DNA from: Massospora cicadina
Taxonomy: Eukaryota; Entomophthoromycota; Entomophthoromycetes; Entomophthorales; Entomophthoraceae
Assembly: GCA_022478985.1 (NCBI GenBank)
Contig: JAKSZP010000159.1
Span: forward strand, 62,001-126,000
Length of the DNA: 64,000 nt
Direction of reading: 5' to 3'
In this document: piece by piece, positions 23,004-33,970 of the stretch
How positions within the stretch are numbered: the first letter of the stretch is position 1
How the letters are laid out: every line of letters begins with the position of its first letter
Notes under the pieces: model-generated
What the model was told of the DNA's origin: nothing
Databases searched by the model: none
What the model saw: only the letters and a program-made list of their open reading frames with translations
Position numbers and translations under genes: made by a program

Positions 23004-25194
23004 TCTGTTCAATTAAGGTATTTCTCTACATAAGAACTTAACCATCTAAACGTGCAAGCAGCTAGGCAGGGTGGGAATGGAAGATAGTTTGGTAAGAAAA
23101 AGTGTAGCAGGTACTACCTAGATCATTTCCTTTGAAGGAAAGTCCAATAAACTGTGCAACAAGGGCCAATAAAAAATAAAGCTATAAAACCAAATTAGTT
23201 TTATTACAAATGTGATGAGTTCCATCAATCAATCACCATCCTTGAACCAAAATATTGTAGTAGATACTATTTGTATATATAACAATTGTATATTGCATTT
23301 ATAACAGGCAACCTCAAGAGTAATAGTCTTAATCTGCCTGTTATATCTAATTAGTGCAAAACTAGTATAGATCAATACAATCACCACATGTAACACCACC
23401 GTGGAGCAAATTTGTCAATAAGTAAACCAAGATTGAATCTAGTGAAATCAAATAAAGTTACAATAGCAGATGTATTGAGGCCCTCAAAGACCAGGGAGAG
23501 AGTGTGTTAGATTTTGCTAGTTGACTCAGAAGTAAACCCTCCAATATACCCATTAATGCTAATAGATTACTCACATTGATGAATACCTTGATCTTTCCTG
23601 ATTTATTTGCATAATATGTTAAAATTAGATTCACCTCAAATTCGCCTTGATTGTATTTAATCATCCCAAATATTGTAGCTAATAATATCTATGATATGTT
23701 ATTATGGACAATTATGGGACTCATTTGGGTGAATCAAATGGGTTTACAACTTAATTTTACTGCATCTCAAATTTTAATGCAATTGCAATCAATGAACATT
23801 GGATCTTATGCATGTCAAACGTTGTTTTTGGCACAATAGTACTTTTACATGGATGGCCCAATTAGGGAGTATCTAGTATTATTGAGAGGCCTGCTGACAT
23901 CCCAATTAGGGGTAAATCATTATCTGAATTTAATATTTTCTTTTTCCCAATATATCATATTTAGTCAGATGTTGATAAATATAATCAGGCTGGTTTAAAA
24001 CGAATAAACATCGCTGAGGTGCTGATATTATGACTAAAATCTTCGCAAATTAAAAATAGTAGAAGTGCCTCCATTTAGGATGAAATGATTGTAATTAAGC
24101 TATTTAAGGGCCAAATAAACTTGGGTAACTTTGATAACCACTGCCATATCTATAGAGGATTGTCATAGATTCAATGAACTCATCTAATAGATGAGTATGG
24201 CCAGGAGATGCCCTAGAGGTATAAATGCTGGCGCCTGGCTTTGAAATAAAATCATCCCACCATCTTATAATAGATTATCTTATATTGTCTTCTATTAATT
24301 CCATCTTCATATAAAAAGTGTAGACAAGCGTCAAGGGAAGCTTGTCATAATAAATATATCAGGAGAGTTCATAATCAAATAGGGAAAAATATACATAAAG
24401 AGACCATAAGAGTTAATAGTTATTGTTTTAGCTTTGTGAGCTTCAGAACGGTTAGGAAATACATTAAGACACATAGCACTTCAAGGATATATTAGCTAAA
24501 ACTCTTACTGAATATCAAAGCGGAAGTATATTAACTAAGCTAGTAAATCCTTGAAACTAAAAGAGGGTCAGAGGACTAATGGCAACTAGACCTAATTTTT
24601 ATACTATATTATAAATCTGAGCTAGATTTGAGTGATATAGTTCTAAAAAATAACCTACAAACAGTTACCTTATAATTATCTTTAGTAAATGTGCTATAAT
24701 CCTATATGAATGCAGGTATAATTTTAGGGGCATAGAAAATGGCATGTGCACAGTGGTACATCTGCCTGGCATTTATGTTAATAAAATTGGAAAAGATGTA
24801 ACCATGCTCATGTTTTGGTACATAATAATTAGTAGAGTAGTTTTTTTTGACTATCCTGGAGATCTGTTTGAATCATGAATAGAAGTTTTCAATTTTAGAT
24901 CTAGAATACTGTTTTAGAGCTAACAAGTACAAATTTTAGATATAAACTTTCTACAATAGTCTTATTTAGCACAGGGTATCAAAACAATACATTAAATATC
25001 ATCAGTGGAGTTTTCACTTAAGATGTGGACTATTGGCCCAATCAAGACTTTGGGATTATTCAAACAGAAAAGCATGGATCATACGTATCATTAATTGAAT
25101 GAATATTTTACCTCAGTAAGGTCCCATTCCAGATAACTTTATATATTGAAGCAGAAAAAGAATCCTTGGCTCATGCAGCCTATTTAACCCCACC
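23004..25194. other. AT-rich stretch with a possible protease scrap
   Basis: The plus strand at 23651-23839 reads IPNIVANNIYDMLLWTIMGL, which recalls the YDMLI/YDLLIG block at the end of gypsy proteases. No DTG is clear upstream, so this is weak. Nothing else is recognised. The left edge continues the target sequence interrupted by LINE A. Confidence 0.3.
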
Positions 25195-25199
25195 AGCTG

Positions 25200-25754
25200 T
25201 GTCAGGACATTGGGAAACAACTCCAACCTGGCTTATATATATCGGGGCTCCAAAGCCCCCAACAAGTATTAGGCCCTCAAGGACTTAATAAAGCTAAAAA
25301 AGAAAAAAGAGATTGCGAGATATGGTAAGTTTGTTCAAATAATGCCTTGAGGTATTTATAGGACCTTGAGGTAAAATCAGATTGGGAAAGTAAGGAATTG
25401 AGTAGGGAAATTTTCAGCATCGATTACCAATGGTGAGATAAAAATAAATATTAATTTACTTAGTACAAGGGGAGTGGGACCATCCTTGACATAATTTTCT
25501 AGGATCCCAAAAAGGTAATAGATAGGGGTGTAAGCGCTGAGATGGGATTCTGCCACGACCTGATTGATGTTTTGACATCCTCAGTATTAGTTGCCAGTGT
25601 CAGATAATTAATTATAATTAATATTATTGGGGCTGAACCACAATACATCAAATTGGGCTTAACCAGATTCTAAGGGGTTCCCAATCTGGCATTCGCCCAT
25701 AGGCAAGTTGCAATCCCGAATCAAGACTTCCCCAATAAAGGGAGAATCCCAAAG
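25200..25754 (+). repeat. TRIM1 LTR copy 1
   Basis: Shares with copies 2 and 3 the blocks TATTTATAGGACCTTGA, AGGGGAGTGG, TTGACATCCTCAGTATTAG and CCCCAATAAAGGGAGAATCC. Two AATAAA-type signals are present (near 25284 and 25734). Confidence 0.85.
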
Positions 25755-26204
25755 AACCACCTCTAAGCCTCAGCTAGGGGTCAAGCCAAGTGGGGTTATC
25801 ATAATGAGAGCTGGCATCAGGATTGATACCTGGAATCGGGAAGTGGTCCCAACATCAGCATAAGAGCTGGCATTGGGGATGTAACCCATCATTGGAGCTG
25901 TATCTGGCATTGACATAAGAGCCAGCATTGGGGATGATACCTGGCATCAGCACAGGAGATGGTATTGGGAAGAGGTCTTGGCATTGGTGATGACACCCAG
26001 TATTGGTGCTGGAAACAGCATCAGGAAGAGGTCCCAGCATTGAGGTTGACACCCAGCCTTTGGACTAGGTTCAGGAATCAGCATAAGAGCCTGCATCAGG
26101 GATTGAACCCCAGTAGCCTGGGATTGGCCGCCCAGGCTAGTTTTGGGGAGCCCTTAGTCCCCCCTCATCCTGGCTTGACCTCTTGGGGCAGGGGCCAGGG
26201 TAAC
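25755..26204 (+). repeat. TRIM1 internal segment 1 with GGCATC-rich minirepeats
   Basis: From about 25805 to 26110 the segment is a degenerate array built on words like GCTGGCATTGGGGATG, CAGCATAAGAGC and GAAGAGGTCCCAGCATT. It ends with CCAGGCTAGTTTTGG and a G-rich tract (GGGGCAGGGGCCAGGG, 26185-26200) directly before LTR copy 2. No protein domain is seen. Confidence 0.75.
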
Positions 26205-26749
26205 TGTTGGGCCATGGGGAGCAACACAAACCTGTGCCCGTAATTAATCAGGGCCCTGAAGCACCAGTGAGTTAATAGGCTAAAAAGGCCTTAAGTTGAC
26301 TAAAAAGGAAAAGAAATGGGCGAGAAATGGTAATTTAAAAGAATGATCCTCAAGGTATTTATAGGACCTTGATGGATTAGGAAAGGGAGGAATTGGAATA
26401 GCAAAAGTGTTGGCATGAGATTCCGATTTGAGCTAAGTGAATAATATAAGTACCATTAAAAGGGGAGTGGAAGCATCCTTGGCATAAACGCTAGTGCTCC
26501 CAAAAATGATAATTGGTTTGGTCAACATCAGATAATGATTCCCCCATGGCTAATTGATTGTTTGGCATCCTCAGCATTGGTTGCTGGTGCCAAATTTACT
26601 ATTAAGAAATTATAATTAGTTATCAGGGTTTATCCTAATACTTCAGATCAGGCTTACCCAAGGTAATGGGGAGCCTAATCTGGCATATGCCTATAGGCGG
26701 GTTGTGACCCCTAGTTGGGGTTTTCCCCAATAAAGGGAGAATCCCAACA
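26205..26749 (+). repeat. TRIM1 LTR copy 2 (central)
   Basis: Central copy between the two internal segments. It shares the same blocks as copy 1 and ends AATCCCAACA. It has lost a stretch present in the others after the GGAGTGG block, so it is the most rearranged of the three. Confidence 0.85.
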
Positions 26750-27220
26750 TAATCTCCTCCAAGCCTTGACTAGGGGTTAGATCCAAGGCGAGGTCATCAG
26801 CACTGGGGCCAGCATTGGGAGGAGGTCACAGCATCAGGATTAAACCCAGCATTGGTGCTGGGGATGGCATCAGGGATCAAACCCTGTTAGCCTGGTCATG
26901 GTCACCCAGGCTAGTTTTGGCGGCCCTTAGTTCCCCCTCATCTAGGCTTGCCTCTTGGGGCAGGGGCCAGGGTAACCTGGGCTTGTCTGCCCAGTATCAT
27001 AATTATAATGGTTGGGAGGACTCCCCAACTGACCCTACTGCTTCCAATATGGCTTAACTGCTGAATCAGCAAATCAGGTGCCAGGCCAGGTCATACCTCT
27101 AGGGCTGTTTAGGCCCAGGGTAAGCCTTGGCCAAAGGCCCTCAGCAGCGACTGCCCCTCCTCCTTCCTCAGATTTAGTTCTCACTGAGAACTTGGTTGCA
27201 CCTGGCAGGGGGCATTTAGT
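26750..27220 (+). repeat. TRIM1 internal segment 2
   Basis: Starts like segment 1 (CTCCAAGCCTTGACTAGGGG against CTCTAAGCCTCAGCTAGGGG). It has a shorter minirepeat part and repeats the CCAGGCTAGTTTTGG...GGGGCAGGGGCCAGGG module. It then carries about 200 bp absent from segment 1 and ends in GGCAGGGGGCATTTAGT, a polypurine-like tract before LTR copy 3. Confidence 0.75.
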
Positions 27221-27779
27221 TGTCAGGACTCAGGGGAGCAACTCCAACACAGAACATATAAATCAGGGCCCCAAAGCTCACAGCAAGTTAATAGGCCATA
27301 AAGGCCTTAATAAAGCTAAATTAGAAAAAGAAGTTTCAAGAAATGGTAGGTTTATTCAAATAATGTCTTGAGATATTTATATGATCTCAATGATAAAATT
27401 GGATTGGGAAAGGGAGGAATTGGGATAGGAAAAGTGTTGGCATCAATTACTGATGGCAAGATAAAGATAAATAATAATATAAATAATACAAGGGGAGTGG
27501 TACCATCGTTAGCATAATTTGCTTGAAATCTCAAAAGGGAAATGATTGGGGTGCAAAAGCAGAGATTTGAGATATTGCCATGACCCAATTGATGTTTTGA
27601 CATCCTCAGCATTAGTTGTAGGTGTCAAATACATGCTTTTAATGAATATTATCAGGGCCAATCCCCAATGATTTGGATCAGGATCAACCCAAGCTAATGA
27701 GGAGCCCAATCTGGTTTTCACCATAGGTGAGTCATGACCCCTAGTCAGGGCTTCCCCCAATAAAGGGAGAATCCTGTTA
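27221..27779 (+). repeat. TRIM1 LTR copy 3
   Basis: Begins TGTCAGGACTCAGGGG, close to TGTCAGGACATTGGG of copy 1, and ends TCCTGTTA. Copies 1 and 3 look more like each other than either does to copy 2. Confidence 0.85.
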
Positions 27780-27784
27780 AGCTA

Positions 27785-28714
27785 TACAACCTCCCCAGAA
27801 ACTTAAGGGATAGCTTTTAAAGATATTTTACCTAATTTCTCAATATAATTAAAATGAACTTGAAACCTAATTTTATAGTACTAAATATAAATAATTTTCT
27901 TAACCAAAAATCTGATGCCTATAAACAAACAAAAAAGCATATATAATTGACATCATGTGACCATAGAGACCACGCTAAAAGCTATTTTTTCAAGATTTTC
28001 ATCTTCTAAGCAACCTTAAGCGTTAAAAAATTAAATATAGAATGAATTGAGTAAAAGAAAATTTTTGATACTTTTATACAGTAGACTTTTCTTAGCTCAA
28101 TCAGGTTCTTAGTATTAACATGTAAATTTTTGATAACATATTAATCAAGTAAGTATTAATATTGAAGGTGTAAGCTTGTACCTACTACAATATTAACAAT
28201 TAGAGAAATAGAAAGTTTACCATTTTTATTTATAGTGGTGTATAAGGTAGACAACTAACTTTATAATCTCAAAACATGATCAGGATCTCCAATCAACTCA
28301 TCAGTAACCAGCTATAAATTTTGGTATAAGATATTACCTATTTTAGTACATCAATAGAAACGAACTTTTAAGCCCATCTAATCTAATAAGTCATTACAAT
28401 AGCTTCACATCTTATGGAAGAAGATTTTAGATTTATTATCCAATTCCATGGCCTCTATATGACCAACAACTTAATTGGATTAGACGTTGCTAAAGGTCCT
28501 TTTATTAAAGTTTATAGATTTTAACTTCAATTACATCTATCTATAATAAGACAAGCAGTATAAGTATTGTTGTCTTTATAGATTAATAGGATTAATTTTA
28601 AGCTATATAGAGTCAAGCAATTAGGTATATATCCACCGCTCATATGACTATCTTATCTCATAGTTAGCAAATATAAGTCAGATTTTCCTAGGACTAACAT
28701 GTTTCATGCTTAAA
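27785..28714. other. AT-rich stretch before LINE B
   Basis: No coding or RNA feature recognised. Some words have counterparts in the same order upstream of LINE C (44.25-44.9 kb, reversed). A longer LINE 5' leader is possible but unproven. Confidence 0.4.
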
Positions 28715-29039
28715 ACTTTTCTTTCTCGTTGCAATCACTTTTGCAACCTATTCAATTCAAGTCTGAATCTAGTTTGATAATCTCACAGAGGAGGTTAGTC
28801 TGCACCCATGTCAGGGAGCCGTTGGGCAATTAAGATAAGAGGAGCAGGTGGAAGGCCCGCAGCCTCCAATGTTTGAAAACGCCCTGGAGAAACCAGTGGA
28901 ATAGACAAAAATTTTAAAAAACCGGTGGTCACTATTTCCCCAGAAATCCTCACATGGCAAGCACGATGCAACCAGTACATCAACACGCCGCACTCCCAGC
29001 CAAAAATATTGGTGGAATATGGAGTCCGCATGTTTCTGG

Positions 29040-30220
29040 ACATCTATTAATTGGCTTTATGGGAAAATTTTTGTGAAGATGTGCACACCTTTTTCCCAAC
29101 CGCAGTGTATGTTGCACCTCACTCCATGTCACGCGGTTGGCTGAACCAGGTTTCAAAAACAAAGAGGCAGCAGGCAAGGCTGCTGCAGTGCGCGTAGTGG
29201 TTGACCTCCCCAAAGGGCAACAGGTCATCAAAACAATTTGCACCAGATGGACAAAATCAAACCAAATTTTCCTCACGTTTGACTTTTTGCCTTCTATGGT
29301 AAGATGTAACATTTAGGAACAACACCTGAAAGATGGTCTTGCCATATACAGCAAAATACAATCTTTTGAAATGCAACGCTTCACACTGATGCCACACCTG
29401 TGCACCGGCAAAGCCTTTGCAGTTCTGACCCCAATTGAGGAGATCATGAAGGAACTAACCCAGATCCCGCACTCCACTTTTATTAATATTGAAGGGCATA
29501 CCACCCACCCATTCTAGGTGACCGTGGACAGCGCGCCCCCCATCTGCACCCACTGTGACACGTTCAGCCATAAGGTGCACGCATGCCCCACCAAGGAGGG
29601 CGTCACATTCCAAGAGCACCCCTCAGCGGCCATGGCCAGCGGAGAGGTTCACTACAAACCAACTGTAAGCACCAAAGAGGCTTTACAATGGGGAGCACAA
29701 GGCTGCTACCTACTGGTAAAGCCTAACTCCCCGCAAGAGTGGAAAAAGGCCAAGCAGGCCCGCAGGGCCGCGGCCAAGGAAGCAGCCAAAGCCACCATCA
29801 CTATCCCAAACTCCTAACGCCAGGAGGACATTGAAACCTTTGCGGCAGAAGCAACTTGGGAATTCATCAACCAATCATATTGGGAAGCCCATGATGATTG
29901 GGCCACTCAATCTGAGGATCTGATGGGGGACTCGATCTCACCAAATTGTTGCACCCAAGCTCCAGTTGAAACTGACTTGGGGCCCATCCCAACTGAAAAT
30001 TTTTTTTGACCCGCTCAATGGTGCACCAAACTCATCTTCACCACAAAAAATTTGTCTAACGTCGGGGAAACAAAAAGCAAAAGCTAAAGCCAATGCAACT
30101 CTTTCCGCAAAAATTAACAAAAATTCTGATAGTGTTGCTGCTAACACCCATGCTGCCATGAAGGCCTGTGGGGATCTAGAGGAGGCTAGTGGGCCCGGGT
30201 GCCCACCCCCTCACACCTAA
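29040..30220 (+). pseudogene. ORF1 of LINE B
   Basis: The reading starts with a segment like ENFCEDVHTFFPTAVYV (about 29060-29115), shared with LINE C (EKFCGDVHTHFLNAVYIV). ICTRWTKSNQIFLTFDFLPS and MQRFTLMPHLCTGKAFAVLTP follow. The frame at 29518-29817 carries the knuckle CTHCDTFSHKVHAC (C-x2-C-x4-H-x4-C, about residues 10-23) and ends in a Lys/Arg/Ala-rich stretch (KKAKQARRAAAKEAAKA), probably nucleic-acid binding or coiled. A further basic frame runs 29966-30220. A stop before 29518 and other frame changes break it. Confidence 0.82.
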
Positions 30221-30225
30221 GGTGC

Positions 30226-30910
30226 AATGGGGGAAACCTTCACTTTAGGGACGTTGAATATCGCCGGACTCAGGGCCTCCTAGTCCCAGGCTAAGAAACT
30301 GAGTTTTTTACAACAAAATTTACCCATGGTTATCCTGGCCATCCAGGAGTCCCACTGTCCGCGAGGTTCTGAGGAAGCTTGGAAAACATTGCTCCTCCCA
30401 TCCCTATCCTTTTGGTCAGAGCACTGTGGGGTGCTAATTTAAAAAAATAATTTTTTCAAATTTTATTGTCAGAAACCTTTTTCAATGGCCGAGTCCTTGT
30501 TGTCACCTTTTTGTGGGACAACGTGGTACACGCTATCGTCAACATCTATGCCCCAAACGGTGCATGAGAGCATCAGGAATTTTTCTCATCAGTCAAACCC
30601 CTCCTGCTACCCACAGACCCTTTTGTAGTCAGCGACATGAACTGCTGGCTAAACACTCCAATAGACCGGTGGCCTTCCTCCTCCCACGCCCCCCAGGGCC
30701 ACGTTGAACTTCGCATTCTAAAGGCCACCCTTGGGTTAATGGATGCACTGCCGCGGCAAGCCCCGCTGCTTGAGAACATGACGCGCCCCCACATCCACAA
30801 CAGCCAATTAAGGTCTATGATCCACATCGACCTTTTCCTTATGCTGGTGAAATTCCAACCCCACATATACCACTTTAAAACAATAAGATTGAAATTCTCC
30901 GACCATTGAC
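30226..30910 (+). pseudogene. ORF2 endonuclease domain of LINE B
   Basis: The start reads MGETFTLGTLNIAGLRAS, the usual LNIxG opening of an APE-like endonuclease, then VILAIQESHCP (catalytic Glu), HCGVLI and, in other frames, NIYAPN, VSDMNCW (about 30632-30652) and LKFSDH (30891-30908). Unlike LINE A and LINE C, the GD.N aspartate survives here (SDMN). Frame changes occur near 30440, 30570 and 30635. Confidence 0.82.
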
Positions 30911-31010
30911 TGTTCTCAATAACCTACCACCTACCTGTCACAGCTGCTAAGGCCCCACATTGGTGTAAAATCCGCCCCTCCAAGCTCGCTTCACCAGGAT
31001 TTCCACGTGG

Positions 31011-32410
31011 GTGGAATCAGTAACTTTAGAAAGGGAGTTTGTTGCACCGTTTTGCGCGGACCCCATTTCCATATGGGCAACTTTTAAAGATGATACCATC
31101 CGCCACTCTTGCCACCTCTCCTCCAGATGCTCACGAGCCACATTGGCTTTCATTTTGCGCGCTCTGGCAGAGTTGGCACACTTGGAGTCCAATATCCCAG
31201 CTACAGGATTCAGCTCTGCATGGGGCCGGAAGTGGGCAGAGGCAGCCGCCCACCTCAACGCGCTTGAAAGGAAACACAAACATTGGGTTTGTGTTCAGTA
31301 CAGGGCCAAATGCATCACAAAAGTCGACAAGTGCACCGCACATTTTTTTAAAAAAAATTTCCACCACGCCAGAGTGTGACCTGCACACAGGTGCGAAGAT
31401 CGGATGATTCCATTGCAGGTATGCCAGCTGAAGTGGCAATTGAAACACAAAAGTATTACTCCGAGTTATACCAATCTGATCCAATTCAGCCAGCTGAAGT
31501 GGTGGAATTTTTTGACCGAGCCCACATCCACACCATTTTCTGATACCCAGAAATAATGAATTTGATTACTCTGAACAAATTATTGACAACCATTCGCAGT
31601 GCACCAAACCAAAAATGCCCTGGCCCAAATAGCATTTCATATGAATTCTACAAAAAGTACTTCAAATATATATCCCCACTACTGCTGGCCTCACTTAACC
31701 AAAGCCTTTTGGAAATGAGCCTCCTGCAGGAGGACAAGAGGCCTTCACTGTCACACTCTTAAGAAAGGGGACAAGCTAGACTTAGCCAACTGGCGCCCCA
31801 TTTTTTTAACTAACACGGATACAAAATTCTTACCAAAATCATGGCTAACCGTTTAGGGACTGTAGCATCTGCCACCATCTCCACAGAACAATTTCGGTTT
31901 AATACCCAGAAGGTCAATTTGGGGCAGCGTGTACTCTGTGGCCAACGCGTGCTAGTCCACAGCCTCTGGGGCACTTGCATTCTTGGACCAACAGAAGGCC
32001 TATGATAGAGTAAACTGGGAATACCTCAGGGCCTGCCTCCATCAATTTCGCTTACCCCCTCGCTTCATGAACTGGGTGATGCTGCTCACGGAATCTGCAA
32101 TAATGGCTGTAAAGGCCCTGGCTTCCTAACGGAAGTAGTCCGCCCTTAAGGGGGCTTGCGACAAGGAGACCCCCTTAGCCCACTCTTATACAACTTCAGC
32201 CTTGACCCACTACTTTGAAATGCAAATGCCCAACTCACCGAGGTCCATGTGCCAGGCCAAGCCCCAGTCAAGATGATGGAATTTTCAGATGACTGTGTGG
32301 TTGGGGTGTCTAATAAAGATGCACGCGCACTTGAAGCCCTCATCCAGGAGTATTCCCGGGTAAGTAACGCTGCACTGAATGCCTCCAAAACCAAAATCAT
32401 CCTCCTTGGT
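31011..32410 (+). pseudogene. ORF2 linker and reverse transcriptase of LINE B
   Basis: The 122-residue frame at 31011-31379 is the linker, ending DKCTAHFFKKNFHHARV. RT follows with KCPGPNSISYEFYKKYFK (31614-31670), LANWRPIF, FLDQQKAYDRVNWEYL (about 31981-32030), LRQGDPLSPLLYNFS and FSDDCVVGV (about 32282-32310). The FxDD catalytic pair is intact. Several single-base frame changes interrupt it. The block after FSDD, QEYSRVSNAALNASKTKIIL, is open to about 32410. Confidence 0.88.
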
Positions 32411-32548
32411 GGGTATCATAACTGCTGGGCCCCTGCAACCAGCGCTCAGCCCAGCTCATCTGCTCGCACACGCGCTCGCCCTCCCAGCTCACCCCACACC
32501 GCCCCACTGGTGCTCCCCTTTGTGCCACGCCCTACCATAGGGCCGTCC

Positions 32549-33843
32549 ACCATCTGGGCGTGTGGGTGGAGGCAGGCGGATATGCATCAGCAGTAATGGA
32601 GAGTTGTATTCTAGACAACGTGATGAAGCGCATAGCATCCATCAGAGCCCACCCTACTTCCCTTACTGGCAGGGTCATTTTGGCCAACTCTATGCTCCTC
32701 TCCAAAGTCTGGTTTGGAGCCCACGTCATCCCCTTCTCCCCAAGCTTCTTCAAATCCTTGCATGCCCTGCTGCAAGGATGGCTATGGTCAGGTCGCCCTC
32801 CACCAGTACGGTTAGAGGTCATGTTTGGCCCTCATCAGCATGGTGGCATGGGCTTGCTTGACTTCAGAGCCCATGCGGCCAAGATCTTGGGTACCTGGAT
32901 TGCGGCCATCACCACCCCTACAATCCCCTCCCAACACTGGTCCTGCGCAGCCAGCTCCAACTTCTCCCGCGCCTTGGGCCTCAACAATCCATCGAGCCCC
33001 CACGCCATGATGAACTACCTGGCTTCACACCCATTGGTCACAGGTCCTCACGGTACTAAAATCCACTACAAACGAATCCTCCTCTCCATGCGGAGAGCTG
33101 AGTGGATAATTCATATTAGTGGACATACAATATGAAGAGGCCACCCCTCACCCCAGTTCACACAAGAGGTACAGGGGCTACCCATCCATGATGGCGTGAT
33201 CCCCACAAGGCCCCATGTCCTATCCAGGGTGGACTACCTGGACATGATGGACATCCCTTACTCCATTGAGACCCAAAAAACTATTTAGAAATACGCACAC
33301 TATCCTCTGTTGCAGCCTCAAATCTGTTCCCATGTATGGCGCTGCCTGAGGCGGGTGTACCGTACAGCTGAGCGCTCTAACGCTTTACACTCATCCTGCG
33401 TCATGTGTGGCCAGTATGGAACGCTGTTCCACCGCCTGGAGAAGTGTCCTACCTCTAAAGTGATATGGCGCGAGGTTCAACGTCTGCTGGGCCAGGATCA
33501 AACGCATCCCTTCAGTCTGTCAAGAGATAAGTTTTCTTTATCAATGGCCTCCTCTCTTCCACCCTCCCTCCATGCTTTGGTGGTTGCAATCGCCATGTGG
33601 ACCGTCCACACGATTGTCTTAGATGCCATCGCAGGCTCCACTCCCACCCTCCCAGAAGCTGTCCACAGATTCCGGTCTCATTTGGTGGACCACTTTCAGG
33701 CGTGGATGTTTGGATACCTCCCACCACGTCGCCGACAGCTGGTCTCCTCCTGGTTCCCAGTTTGGTTCAACAAATCAGACCTTTCCTCCACAAGTGTTCA
33801 AAGTGGCTACGGCCCATTCACACGTTCCCTCCCCTCCCCATAA
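32549..33843 (+). pseudogene. ORF2 C-terminal region of LINE B
   Basis: Two long open stretches, 32560-33135 (191 codons) and 33310-33843 (178 codons), are separated by stops near 33133 and 33286. The first has ITGRV-type text (LTGRVILANSMLLSKVWFG), common after LINE RT domains. The second holds CVMCGQYGTLFHRLEKCP, a C-x2-C-x7-H-x4-C motif, and AMWTVHTIVLDAIAG. The function of this motif in LINEs is thought to be nucleic-acid binding. Confidence 0.82.
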
Positions 33844-33904
33844 GTGGCGTTCCCGCTGGCAACAAGAGATAGCATCGTTTCTCTGGGGTGCCTTCCATGT
33901 TACT

Positions 33905-33970
33905 AAGTTTTGTTTCTTTTGGGTTGACACTTGGAAGTGTCCATCCGCTGGTCAGCCTTCCTCGCAATAA
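33905..33970 (+). other. 3' tail of LINE B
   Basis: Reads GACACTTGGAAGTGTCCATCC, then GCTGGTCAGCC and GCAATAAA. LINE C ends with the counterpart GGAAGTGTCTATCCCCTGGTCAGCC...CCAAATAAA. The CTGGTC(A/G)GC core is also in LINE A and the SINE. The palindrome-like GACACTTGGAAGTGTC could form a small RNA hairpin. Confidence 0.7.

Larger units (their letters stand above)
25200..27779 (+). mobile_element. TRIM1: three-LTR tandem miniature LTR retrotransposon
   Basis: Three direct copies of a roughly 550-bp repeat (starting 25200, 26205 and 27221) alternate with two related internal segments of about 450-470 bp. Each repeat begins TGTCAGG or TGTTGGG; the last ends TCCTGTTA, nearly the inverted complement of the start. 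The outer flanks are AGCTG (25195-25199) and AGCTA (27780-27784), a candidate 5-bp TSD with one transition. The internal segments encode nothing recognisable, so the element is non-autonomous. The LTR-int-LTR-int-LTR order is expected from recombination between LTRs of a simple two-LTR element. Strand is inferred from the position of the polypurine-like tracts. Confidence 0.78.
28715..33970 (+). mobile_element. APE-type non-LTR retrotransposon LINE B
   Basis: Same family and layout as LINE A and LINE C: ORF1 with CCHC knuckle, endonuclease, RT and C-terminal Cys-His motif. The 5' end is placed where sequence similar to the starts of LINE A and LINE C begins (CTTTTCTTTCTCG, about 28715). The 3' end is placed after the tail GTCCATCCGCTGGTCAGCC and GCAATAAA. 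No clear TSD was found, so both ends are approximate. Its ORF2 C-terminal parts are the longest open stretches of the three LINEs outside the LINE C RT. Confidence 0.85.

Noticed and set aside
23651..23839. A host membrane protein (hydrophobic 62-codon frame)
   Set aside because: The text resembles the YDMLI end of a gypsy protease, and no start context, intron or neighbouring domain supports a gene.
25755..26204. A CRISPR array
   Set aside because: The repeats are degenerate, unevenly spaced and without unique spacers, and they lie inside a retroelement of a eukaryotic genome.
33597..33970. Two overlapping plus-strand frames rich in Pro/Ser near the end of LINE B
   Set aside because: They are alternative frames over the conserved ORF2 C-terminal block, which is supported by matches in LINE A and LINE C.
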